A stretch of DNA of 64,000 nt. It comes from Allacma fusca (taxonomy: Eukaryota; Arthropoda; Collembola; Symphypleona; Sminthuridae). Positions 1 to 10,636 of this stretch are shown piece by piece. Numbering within the stretch: position 1 is the first letter of the stretch; each line of letters begins with the position of its first letter. The position numbers were made by a program, and so were the translations under genes. The notes beneath the pieces are model-generated. The model did no database searches, was not told where the DNA came from, and saw nothing but the letters and a program-made list of their open reading frames with translations. The stretch lies in contig OX359249.1 of NCBI GenBank assembly GCA_947179485.1, forward strand, positions 37,558,250 to 37,622,249, in the 5' to 3' direction.

Positions 1-130
1 ACGAAGAAGCCGAGAGAGTAAGGGAGGGACCACATCCTTGGCATTGCCTTCTCCCCCGTCTCTGTGATTATAAGATAAAATTTGTAGTATTGATGGTTTA
101 TGCGAAATGTGAGGAAGAGAGGGAAAGAGC

Positions 131-154
131 GAGAGAGAGAGAGAGAGAGAGAGA
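131..154 (+). repeat. (GA)12 microsatellite
   Basis: 24 bp of uninterrupted GA in a purine-rich stretch. Confidence 0.9.
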
Positions 155-755
155 TAGTATGGTGTGCATTAAGTGAAAAATACTGTAATATATGGACGGT
201 GTAAAGAAAAATGGGAAAACGAACAGTGACAGATAGTCTACGGGAAGATTTACAGTATTTACGTGTCCCATCCTGCATACTTGAGTATTTTTGTTTACAT
301 TTACTCCTTAAAACAAATGATCCTGGGTGAAAAATTTATGCTTCAATAATTACTTAGAAAGCAGTATTCCTGCAAATCTTTTTTTTTTTAAAATTTAGAC
401 TTTTTTCCCTCAAGAGTATAGTTGAGTAGTTGCAAGTCACAATTTTTAGGTCTTGGCTAACTGGTACTAAACTGTGGAATCCTGAAACGGGGAAGTTCGG
501 AAGAGATTATTTGGATCTACATATGTAATAATTATATGTGCGTGTATTTTTGTATGTTTGTTTTTGTTTTTTTTTTTTGGTACTTGAGAAAGGAAATAGA
601 AATGAGGAAAGATTATTGTATAAATATAAACTTATAAATAGGAATTCGCCAAGGTAGTAGTACAGCTGATTTTTTGATAATAGTACGGGCTGTAAACTTG
701 ATGGTAATAATTTTGGTATACATACACTACTATGTGACTGGATGATCGTATTGGA

Positions 756-760
<5 letters not shown>

Positions 761-796
<36 letters not shown>
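761..796 (+). repeat. (TG)18 microsatellite
   Basis: Uninterrupted 36-bp TG run, potential Z-DNA. Confidence 0.95.
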
Positions 797-797
<1 letters not shown>

Positions 798-2671
798 TGT
801 CAACTCCAGCATGGTATTTATTTTAAATGGAGAGTGGTACCACTAAAAAAAAGTCTATATCTATGAGTTTTACTCAAAGATATATACAAGTATATCTATA
901 GGAAGGATTTTTTTAGGGATACGTGCCTTTGTGCGTGCGTGCGTGTATGTGTGTGTGTGTGTATAAAAATATCCGCAAAAGCGTGATTTTTCCCGAATTT
1001 TCATATTAGTTTTTCCTTTTCATTGAAGTACGTGCACAAAGTTGGTGTCAGGATGAAGGGAAAGAAATGATTGAGTACGTGGAAAGGGTGACACAGTATG
1101 TCTGATTCGTTTCCGTTCCATTTCCAGCCACTTAAATTAATGCGCTTGTCACATTCTCGCTTTTGGCGTGGAAAATCTTTTCAGGGTTTGATCATTTGCT
1201 GATGTTAAATGACTCCTTCCCCTTTGTGCCTATCCCTTACCTGATTTTAGTAGCGGCAAGCAAGTTTTTTAATGAACTTATTATACTCGGGGTTATGCAT
1301 AAACACACTAACTTAGAACTACATGACTATGTATGTATGTATATCTACATATACATATGTAGGCCTGGAAGAATGTCCATGTATAAATTAACCTGGCTTT
1401 GGCTAATTTTCGCGTCAATCATAAATAGTGTAATAGGGGACTGGGATTGAAATTTAAATAAGTTTTTAATTTCTTTCGTGGAATTTGTCTATACGATACC
1501 TTGGGTCGATACCTGTAAGTGTGTGTATATGTAATTACATGGAGGTACAGGTACATACATAAGGTACATGTTCTCTCATATCTGGAGATACCGGATGGAC
1601 AGCTTCTCTTCTACTAGGAGTTGAGTATGTGTCCGTAGTGTTTGTGTGTGGCAAGGGAATTCTTTTGACATTTAATTCCTTCTCTTCTAAGTTGCACTTC
1701 TTTTTCTTTTTTTTTTACATTATCAGTGTAATGAAGTAGACCATTTTTTTTGTCTCACTCGTTTTGGGTTACAATGATAAATGTGCCAAGTTTTTGTATT
1801 AATTATCGAGATACGTCTCGTGGAAACTATCATCGAGATAAATTGTAACTGTGCATACATCACCTTTTATAACCTTTGGGTTGATTGGTGGCAGGAGGGA
1901 AGTGTGCGAGGAAAATTCTTTTCACCTTATTTGAAGTCCGCGCTGATTGTCCCAGTATCTCACTACTACTCCCCTACATGTATGAACATTACGTAGATAT
2001 ATGCATATCTATAGGTAGGTGTAGTAATATATGGAGGGACATAATCTACTCGTACATTAGATTTTAATTTGCAGAAAAATAAAGTGATGAAAAGGTGGTC
2101 CACCTTCTATGCTTCAAACAATTTTTCAAATAGTTGTAACTTCGAAAATGGGAAAAGGGCGGAGGTCCTTAGTCACCAAATCCGTTTTATAAAAATGTCT
2201 GCTCGATTTTCATGCTTAATGTATGTTCCAAGAATTGAGATCGTTTCCCATTAAAAGATCAAGTGGTACATGTATGCATGTATTATGTTGTGTTCATATG
2301 GGGATGTGTGTATCTATCTATGTATGTATATGTATATGCGCAGGGATAATTATCTGTAATGTGTTTTGGAGGTCTACTTGAAGGAACTTGATGCTGGGAT
2401 CCGAATGGTTCTCAGAATCAGTTTTGGGGCACATGGAATAATAAAAAAGTAAAATTTGGATGACTTTTGACACATTGTGGGACTCCCTCGTCCTGGTCTA
2501 TGTACCTATATGTAGAATTATGGAGAGGTATTTTATATCTGCATATGTCAGCTGTTTATTGAAGGATTTTTATGTAAACTCCCATATGCCACATGTGGAC
2601 AAACCCGAGTATGTAGTGAGAGAGAGATGTGTGACCTGGGATGTTCAAAAGACCAAGTTGGTTGAGACAAC

Positions 2672-2866
2672 ATGGCGGATACGACAGATTTGTTATTAGT
2701 TCCGCTTACGCTTTTGGTATTGGTAATTTGTGGGTTCTTTCTTGTTCTTACTTTCTTGAGATGCAAAATTTCTTGGAGGATCTTTCAAAGGGCTAGTGAC
2801 TACGGGACTCTTAGGGAGGACATGTATAGTACCATACTCACACTACTCACGGTTTTGGGTTTTTAG
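2672..2866 (+). CDS. Possible small membrane ORF, 64 codons (doubtful)
   Basis: ATG in good context (gacaacATGGCG) opens a frame encoding MADTTDLLLVPLTLLVLVIC, continuing GFFLVLTFLRCK, one clear hydrophobic segment of about 22 residues with a following positive charge, then a mixed tail. I do not recognise it. The local + strand is T-rich, and T-rich DNA yields hydrophobic frames by chance, so this is probably not a gene. Confidence 0.12.
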   Translation: MADTTDLLLVPLTLLVLVICGFFLVLTFLRCKISWRIFQRASDYGTLREDMYSTILTLLTVLGF

Positions 2867-4486
2867 AAGACTTGTTCAGTATCTCTCGCCTCTTTCTTGG
2901 ATTACTATCTACTATCTAGGGACAGGGAAGAAAAATAAGTGTTAGAACAACATCCAGGCAGAGAGAGAGAAAGAGAGAGATAGAGAGAGAGAGGTCCGGT
3001 GATATATTTGTGATGACGCTGATCTGTCTGGAAACTTGGCAGGGGTCTTAAATGTTCATTTTTGATTCGCTTAATATGGCCTTTTCATTTATGCCGAGTC
3101 TTCTAGCTCTTGAATGGGGATACATACATAAATAGATATACATTTGCTATGCTATGCTAGCTTAGTGTCTTCCTAGTTTTGTTTTATTGATGGGGTATTA
3201 GAATTGTACATACTTGGTCTATACTGTACATACAGAGGCATATAATTTTGTGTTATTATATAGAGACTCATGTAGAAGCTTTCCCTTTTGTAGGTTCATC
3301 TCTGGAGATTTTCTATTTGGGATAGTTTTTTTCCCCTCTCATCCTGATAGCACTTGACACTCGCATTGGTAGGCTTAGAAAGTATCTACTGCAATTATTA
3401 CCTAAGCTGGATTTTATTAATCGAAGTGTGGGATCCGACAGAGACGTATCTTCGTATGTAATTATTTATGTACAGATGTAGTCGGTACTTATGTGTATCT
3501 ATGTATGTGTCTGCTCGTGTGAAGTCAAGGTGAGGGAAAGCAAGTGAGGAAAAATGAGATGCACACGACAGTCTATTCTCCTCTGCATGCTATCATGTGG
3601 TTTTATTATTGACCACGCCAAAATATTTGTGTGCTTCAGCTGTTTCTATGACTAGAGCATGTATGTATGTATGACTGTTGGATGAGGAGGAACTGTCTGC
3701 TAAACACACTCCTCGAACACTCGTACTATATAATTATATAGACATAGACACGCTTCTACATATATAATAAAATAGCACTGGCACACTAGGGTTACGTAAT
3801 TCTTTTCTATGCCTTTGTACTCAGGGAAAATAGGAAAAAGGAGGTAGGTTTTGAGCCAATTCCGTAATACATAATTGTGCATTCGTGCAAGAACGATTAC
3901 TATATAGATCAGGAGGGTAATTTCTATTTAACTGGATAGCTACTTAGAGGCGGATATAATATGGAATTTGAGATGGAGTAAATAATGCTCGGTTGAATGA
4001 AGTTGCTTTGAGCAGTTTTGGAATACATGGTTTGTAGTAGTAGTAGTAGTTGTAGGGGATGAGCATAGTGCATGTGAATGTGTGTATCCGTCTATTCTAT
4101 GTGTAGGTATATGAACATGATAGTCAGTGTGTATATGTGACCACGTGTGTCTTTCTGTGTGTGTGTATGTGTGTATATGTCTCTGTGTGGTAAACAGTAG
4201 TTAGATATTTGACGCGCTTCCTGAGTACCTATTGTTTGAGTAGAGCTTAATGTGAAGAAATTAGAGCGAAAGAGAAGTCGTCAGTGGTGTATGTAAAGGA
4301 CGGAAATTTCTATGGAATCGTTTAGCTTGACTTTTCTCCATTATTAGTTCTATATTGTTTCTCTTTGGTTGGAGAAGAGAATTCCCTTCTTTTATGTAAA
4401 GCTCCCAGGGAAAAAGCCTGTAGGAAGTATGCATGGTAGGGGGAAAACCGGACACTGGTAATGACGGGCCCTAGTAGTAGCAATAG

Positions 4487-4518
4487 TAGTAGTAGTAGTA
4501 GTACTACTACTACTACTA
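4487..4518. repeat. 32-bp perfect palindrome made of (AGT)n running into (ACT)n
   Basis: Two 16-base trinucleotide-repeat arms are exact reverse complements, centred on GTAC at 4501-4504. It could form a cruciform. Confidence 0.9.
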
Positions 4519-4846
4519 TTATTGTCTTTCTTGGTTGAAGCTGGAGTGAGCGAATTGTTGGGAGTTAGTTAGTTGGTCGTTTATATTGAGAGAGACAGGA
4601 ATAGAGCGAGAGGTTGATTTGCCCGCAGACGCTTCCTTGTTCCTGTATGGAAACGCATGTTAGTGTGTAATCTATAAGTGTAGGCTATAGTAGTGGTGAA
4701 ACAAGGCTTCTTGGGTTGAAAAGGAGTAGTATGGTGGAAAAGGGAAGAAGGGGGAAGGAAGTTGAGAGTAGTAATGGCCAGATGAAATGGATGGATCCCA
4801 CCGGGCCGAAAATAATGTTCTCCTGCATGTTTTTCCCTCTTTTCTG

Positions 4847-4848
<2 letters not shown>

Positions 4849-4876
<28 letters not shown>
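4849..4876 (+). repeat. (CT)14 microsatellite
   Basis: Uninterrupted 28-bp CT run. Confidence 0.92.
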
Positions 4877-4880
<4 letters not shown>

Positions 4881-5250
4881 CTGTATAGTTCTCTGGGAGA
4901 GAAGAGAGGGAATGATTCGGGTCTGAGGAATATCTGCTGTAGCATGGCATGTGAGACTAAAGTAGTATTCTAGTCCAAATATGGATTTCCAGGGCGTTTT
5001 CCCCGTAAATGCCAATGTGATGTGATAGTAACTAAAGAGGTGGCTGCCTAGCCGACTGAAGCATCAAAACATGAACGGGTGAATGTCGACATTCTGACTA
5101 ACGAATGTACTACTTACATGTATCTACATATTTTCAAATACTTACAAGTCATATTGGAAAAGTTTCTAACTATATATGTATAGATATGTTTCGTCGAGAT
5201 GGTAGGGAAAAGTGGAATCTATCTCCCTATATGTAAGATATTCTGTCTCC

Positions 5251-5252
<2 letters not shown>

Positions 5253-5289
<37 letters not shown>

Positions 5290-5319
5290 CCTCTCTCGCT
5301 CTCTCTCTCTCTCTCTCTC
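5253..5319 (+). repeat. Interrupted CT microsatellite
   Basis: Two CT blocks separated by CCAC and TCGCT interruptions. Confidence 0.9.
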
Positions 5320-5798
5320 CTTTCTTCTACATGTACAAATTCTCTGGATCTCTTCCGTGAATATCGAAGGTAAATGGAGGTTTTTTGATGCAATCACGTG
5401 CAACTCCATTGTATATTGGAGGGAGCTGTCGGTGTAGCGTTGAGAGGAGAGACTCTCACAAAAATATATGCGGGGAGAGAATTGTAATATTCAAAATATC
5501 TGTGCGTGAATATCAGCATGAGGCTCGGATGGCAATGTACTAAAAATCGGTGGAGCCAGGAGGGTGTTTTCATTTTTGAGGGTGCTTTATTTTTACGAAT
5601 TGGATTTGTCATATTATGATAATATTATATAGAGAGTGCAAAGGCTAATGGATTTGTGGGCGTTATTTTTGCCCTTTACATGCATGTTAGCTGAGTGTCT
5701 TTATGGACATGAAATTTATTATTGTTTGGAGGGGGGAAAAAAACTCTTAATGTGGTCCTCTTCCTCCTGTCCTACTGAAAGTAGAAACTACGGACATA

Positions 5799-6020
5799 CA
5801 GTGCTCGGCCAATAATTTGCATTATAAGCTTGTAGAGATGGTCTCGGGTGGATAACTCCAACGGGACTTGCACTAAAGGGCTGAAATTTTTAGAACTTAT
5901 AAACAGAGGTGTTCAGACGAGATATGTAGGGGGAAAACATAGATTTTGTTGTTTATATCAGTATTAAAAAATTTAAAAACCAAAAAGGTAAGAATTCCGT
6001 GTGACAAAAGTTTGCATTAT
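5799..6020 (+). repeat. Left terminal inverted repeat of the Tc1-like element
   Basis: It begins CAGTGCTCGGCC and ends GACAAAAGTTTGCATTAT. By eye it pairs along its whole length with the reverse complement of 7255-7477, with scattered substitutions and short indels. Confidence 0.88.
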
Positions 6021-6329
6021 GCGTAATGTATCCCAGCTCTTTCTGCACAATTCACGAAAAAAGAGCTCTGGATTTTAGACCTTATTGTTCGTATTTACAG
6101 TATAGAGTGTCGTAATCAAATTAGCTAAGTAATTATGATATGGAAAAAAGATTTAAGCCAGGATTGTACAGATTTAAATGTCCGGGGGTACATTGACGGT
6201 GCTTCAATTAAAACACCCTCTGAATTGCTACACGTTCCGTATCCAGCTGCTGAAACAGTGTTTTTCAGGTGCACTAGGTACGACGTAATCAAACGCTATC
6301 TCACACTGGCCTACCAGGGGTTACCAGCA

Positions 6330-7250
6330 AGAGGTTGGACCGTCAAATAATGAAGACAGCCATAAAACATAGGAAGTGGCGACCTAACCTGAACGCTGGC
6401 AGCGTACGAAGCGACGCCAGTGTCAGTATTAGGGACCTTACTGTAAGGCGAAGACTCAAGGAAGTCTAATACAATGGAAATAATGCTCGGAAAAAATCTT
6501 TGATCACCAAAAAATATGCTGACAAAATAAGGTAGCAAAGGACGAAATTTTTCCAAATGCGAAGGTACGCATTGGGCTAAACTTCATCGGTCTCGGGATT
6601 CCAAAATCTATAGTTTTGTAACCAAAGGACAGCCAAGAGTGTGGAGAAGCCCAGGAGAATCACTACAGCCAGGGTTCTACAAGTTTACCGTAATTCGCGA
6701 CGAATATAAACTTGCTTACAACAACCTTAAATAAGTCCTCCTATAAGCATGACTTCATCCCATGCTCATTTTCAGATCTCTTGACAGTATGGGGCGGTTT
6801 TTCACCCAATATCGTAGGGAATCTTGTTAGCGTTCATACCACCATGAACAAGGAGACCCATCAGTCAATATTTGAGAAATATTTTAAGGAATCTTGCAAC
6901 AAATTAAAAATTTTTAGGAAATTAATTTTTCACAGGACGAAGGATTAGAAGCATACATCCAAACCTATGCAACCATGGTTTTAAAAGAGCCACATATATG
7001 TTCTCCTGTTAATTACTGAGTCGGAAGACCTGAATCCCATTGAACATTTTTGGATCGAGCTTGTTCTTACGCTCCGTGGTGGCCCCCACCCGGCCCAGAA
7101 TAATGGTGAGATACTGCAGATTCTCACTGACGAGTGGTACACTATTCCACCCAAGAAGACGCGCAAGCAAGTGTATTCCGTCCCCCAAATTATTTAAGAG
7201 CTTATTAAGGCCCGTGGTGGGGATATCCGCTATTAAAACTAAAGGGTGAC
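6330..7250 (+). pseudogene. Tc1-family transposase remnant
   Basis: Fragments in shifting frames follow the order of a Tc1 transposase. From about 6333 there is a helix-turn-helix region (LDRQIMKTAIKHRKW and then DLTVRRRLKEV). Near 6580-6690 there is a region like the first DDE aspartate (SRDSKIYSF, VTKGQPRVW, RSPGES). A QD-like segment lies around 6934. The hallmark EDLNPIEHFWIEL is at about 7023-7060. Stop codons and at least two frame changes separate these blocks, so no full transposase is encoded. Confidence 0.8.
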
Positions 7251-7254
7251 GGAA

Positions 7255-7477
7255 ATAATGCAAACTTTTGTCACACGGAATTCCACCTTTTTTTGTTTTT
7301 AAATTTTTTTATACTGATATAAAAAACAAAATCCATACTTTTTTTATTCCCTATCTCGTCTAAACACCTCTAATTATACGTTCTAAAAAGTTCAGCCCTT
7401 TAGTACAAGTCCAACTGGAGTTATCCACCGGAGACCATTTGTATTGACTTATAATGCAAATTTGTGGCCACCGAGTG
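7255..7477 (-). repeat. Right terminal inverted repeat of the Tc1-like element
   Basis: Its reverse complement begins CACTCGGTGGCCAC and shares with the left repeat blocks such as GGTGGATAACTCCA, ACTAAAGGGCTGAA and AATTCCGTGTGACAAAAG. Confidence 0.88.
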
Positions 7478-7977
7478 TAGGAATGGGCTAAGTGGAGGGT
7501 GACAATTTATTACGATCAGCAATTCATTTCTATTGACAGGACTTATTGAGATTGGATAAGGATTTCCTATTTTATTGATGGGACAGGAGAGACAGACATC
7601 TCTTCTCGGATGATTGTGAGTCTCTCTCCTTCCTCTCCTTCCTCTCCTACCCCCATTCTTTACCTCAAGTCTAGGGTCCACCTTTTATTATTCTAATGAA
7701 GCAATTGGGACTTGTACTGACTTACTGAGAACAACTGGATGACTTGTAAGGGCGGTAATTTATAGTCCTCGTCGACTTCATCAACCTTTGACATTTTGCA
7801 CTTTAACTGCTTACCTTGTTTTTTTTTGTCTTTGTGTAGATTGTGATGTGTGGCTTGTAAAACTTCCAGTCGATCCTCATTGTTCTGTGGTTGATGATTC
7901 CGCTCCTTGTATAGTCTAATGGGTAAAAATGAAAGCATCATACAGATTTTCAGGAGATATGTTCTTCTCGCTGTTCC

Positions 7978-7980
<3 letters not shown>

Positions 7981-8014
<34 letters not shown>
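7981..8014 (+). repeat. (TC)17 microsatellite
   Basis: Uninterrupted TC run of 34 bp, about 500 bp right of the Tc1 relic. Confidence 0.92.
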
Positions 8015-8019
<5 letters not shown>

Positions 8020-8324
8020 TTCCGCAGTTACTCAGTTAAATGCGGGATGTACATTTATGGAGCAATTGTATGGAAAACGGAGATGTTAAAAAAAGAGTAT
8101 AACCGAATACAGAGAGAGAGTGAGAGTGTGTGGTGAAAAAAAATGTGGATGTCATATAATGTGGATGGAGACGGGGAAGCTATTCTAATGATCCTCAGAG
8201 ATTTCATAGAGAGGTATTTTGCGTAGGTGGAAGATTGTGATTTGTAGATTGGATGGGATCATTCAGTTTGGGCTGGGTTGCTTTTTGTACCCCGTTTGTC
8301 GTCTTGCTGGCGCTCTCTGAGTTT

Positions 8325-8326
<2 letters not shown>

Positions 8327-8356
<30 letters not shown>
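8327..8356 (+). repeat. CT microsatellite
   Basis: About 30 bp of uninterrupted CT. Confidence 0.9.
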
Positions 8357-8360
<4 letters not shown>

Positions 8361-10339
8361 CTGTTGTGTACTCGTAAGTGGAAATACTTATATGTGTTGA
8401 ATACACTGGAGGATTTAGAAAATCTTATATTTTATCTCATCATCATATAATGTTCTTTTCCTTTTGGTGTTGCTGTTAGTAAAAAAAAATCGAACTTTGT
8501 CTCATTTACTTGTTCCAAGGAATACATGTAATGTCTCTCCCCATTCTCTATCTCCCTAAAAGTGCAATAGTTAGGAGAATAGTTCTTCGAAGGGAAGTGA
8601 GGAATGAGAGGAGGAAGAAATACAGCTATAAACTGACTGACGGGGCTATAAGGAGATGAAATCCATGTTATTACCTGTGTCTGTATGTGTGTGGGGATGG
8701 TAATAAACATCGTTAAGGTTCTACATACAAATGGGGAGTCATACAATGAAGAATCCTTTCGAATGATTCCCTTTTCCCTAGTTACAGTATCTATATAGTT
8801 AGTTGCTTTCCTTTTCTTGGCTACGAACGTCTCATTTGGAAGGAACAACAAGTACAACCATGGATGTGTCATTTTTTAAGGTTAAATAATTACGCTCCTA
8901 CCATCAAATACCAGAGTGAATAATAATGACTGAGTCAACTCTCTGCTTGGGTCTGATCATGCCTCTATGTATGTATATGTACGTAGAGTATGCTGGATGT
9001 ATGCGGGTGTAGATACATATAAGTATCTACATATGATGTATAATAATCAGGTGTGTTCACCTCTCTGTATTTGGTACTATATGTGCACTGAAAACAAGTT
9101 AGAGTGTGTCTGGTTGTCATTGTTAAATATATTGGAGACCATGGAAATTGGTGAATAGTGTATGACTTGATGAAGATGATGATGATGTGGGCTTTGAGTG
9201 AGGCAGTTCTAAACTCTCCATGTCTTCATTCCTCCTGATTCGAGTCATTATTGAGTTCTTAGAAGGAGACGGGGGATGTTCTTTTTTGTCTTTTGCTGTA
9301 GATCTACTACTGTAGAGATCTCTGATTCCTACACGGTTTTTATATACATACATATAATTCTCTAAGTTTCGTAATCTTTTCCGAGTTGTAATCACCTCAC
9401 CGGTGTTTACCCTGTACGGTTTAGATTGAGTCAAATTCGGTGTGAGGAAGACGGGGGGAAGCTTAGAAAGATAAAGTAGGGAGGGATCGGAACAGTGGAG
9501 TTTGTTTACTCTGAACTTTGATCTTTCGAGTTGCATTAAATCCTTACAGATTTTCGAGACGTCCTACCTGTCTCACGTACATATATGTATATATAGATAC
9601 ATATAATAGTCTATACAGAAGCGGATTTAGAGAATTACGGACTATTGCGTTAATTTATAGTAATGTGACTGTGGGTGAGAGTGGGTAATTCGTGGCTGCG
9701 GTTATTTTAATTCGGGCTTTTGTGTCCTTTGTAAACAAAACGTCTCCGTCTGAGTGTCATTATTGGAGTTGGGAAAATGTCGTTTTTTTTAAAATAGTTC
9801 CATAGTGTGCTGAAGAGGGTAAAAGTCAAGCTGGTGCTTAACAGTGGTGTTAAATCCAAGTACGGTGGTAGCTGTAGTTGACTTTGTGGTAGTTAGGAGA
9901 GTAGGAGAGGATGTTGATATTTCGAGAAAAAAAGTGAATCAGTAAGGGAAACGGTGGATTTATGACAATTTATCCCGGGTTATTTTATACCTATTGCCAG
10001 ATGCAAAGTACCCACTTAAATCCCTTACGAAGGAAACCCAACGTTCTGAAAGTAAAAGTGAAATTTTAAATGGTTTTAACGTGACAGGAAAATCTGTCTA
10101 CGGGAAGACATTGCTGACTTATGAGGGGATGTTTCTGGTCGGAACTATCACTTATTATACCTACATAAATCTTGGAAAAGTGTGGATACGGTTTGGGGAG
10201 CTTTAATTCTTGAAGCTACTACTACTATCTACTATTACTTCCAAGACCGAAGATCCACTACTTCTCTAGTTACATATTGTAGATACATAATTATATCTCT
10301 CTACAGATCTTGTGGGAAGTATATGTAATATATGTATCT

Positions 10340-10363
10340 ATATATGTATAATTATACATATAT
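10340..10363. repeat. 24-bp perfect AT-rich palindrome
   Basis: The arms are 12 bases, centred on AATT at 10350-10353, within a longer ATGT/TACATA tract. Confidence 0.85.
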
Positions 10364-10600
10364 GCGTGTACCTACTCCTTACATGAAAGACGACGAAACT
10401 GTTCGGTGAGGGACATGAGGATCAGGAGAGACGTAGTGCATCTGGTTTTGTACATAGGCTTCTTGGTAGGAAAGCAGTAGGAGATGTGTGGAAATTCTCC
10501 CTATCTGGAAATCACATCTTGGAAATCTTCTTGTTGTTACTGTCTGTCAACTTGAGAAAAATTGTATTTTTTAACTCATGCCCCTCTCGTGTTGTTGTTG

Positions 10601-10636
10601 GTGTGTGTGTGTGTGTGTGTGTGTGTGAGTGTGTGT
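10601..10636 (+). repeat. GT microsatellite, one interruption
   Basis: A GT run with a single GA change. Confidence 0.9.

Larger units (their letters stand above)
5799..7477 (+). mobile_element. Decayed Tc1-like DNA transposon with long IR/DR-type inverted repeats
   Basis: A 1.68-kb element sits between TA dinucleotides (5797-5798 and 7478-7479), the usual Tc1/mariner target duplication. Its ends are imperfect inverted repeats of about 222 bp (5799-6020 and 7255-7477). Within each repeat a motif close to TTTGCATTAT occurs twice, at the outer and inner ends, which is the IR/DR layout of Sleeping Beauty-like elements. The interior holds the remains of one transposase reading on the + strand. 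It has stops and frameshifts, so it cannot move by itself. Confidence 0.9.

Noticed and set aside
4581..5015. 144-codon minus-strand frame with an RE repeat
   Set aside because: Arg-Glu repeats are the translation of a CT/GA microsatellite; all three overlapping frames stay open for the same reason.
8432..8872. 146-codon open frame on the minus strand
   Set aside because: No recognisable domain, no splice partners, composition like the surrounding AT-rich sequence; frames of this length are expected by chance in 64 kb.
9123..9536. 137-codon minus-strand frame with a Ser run
   Set aside because: The Ser run comes from an ATG/ATC simple repeat; no domain, no supporting context.
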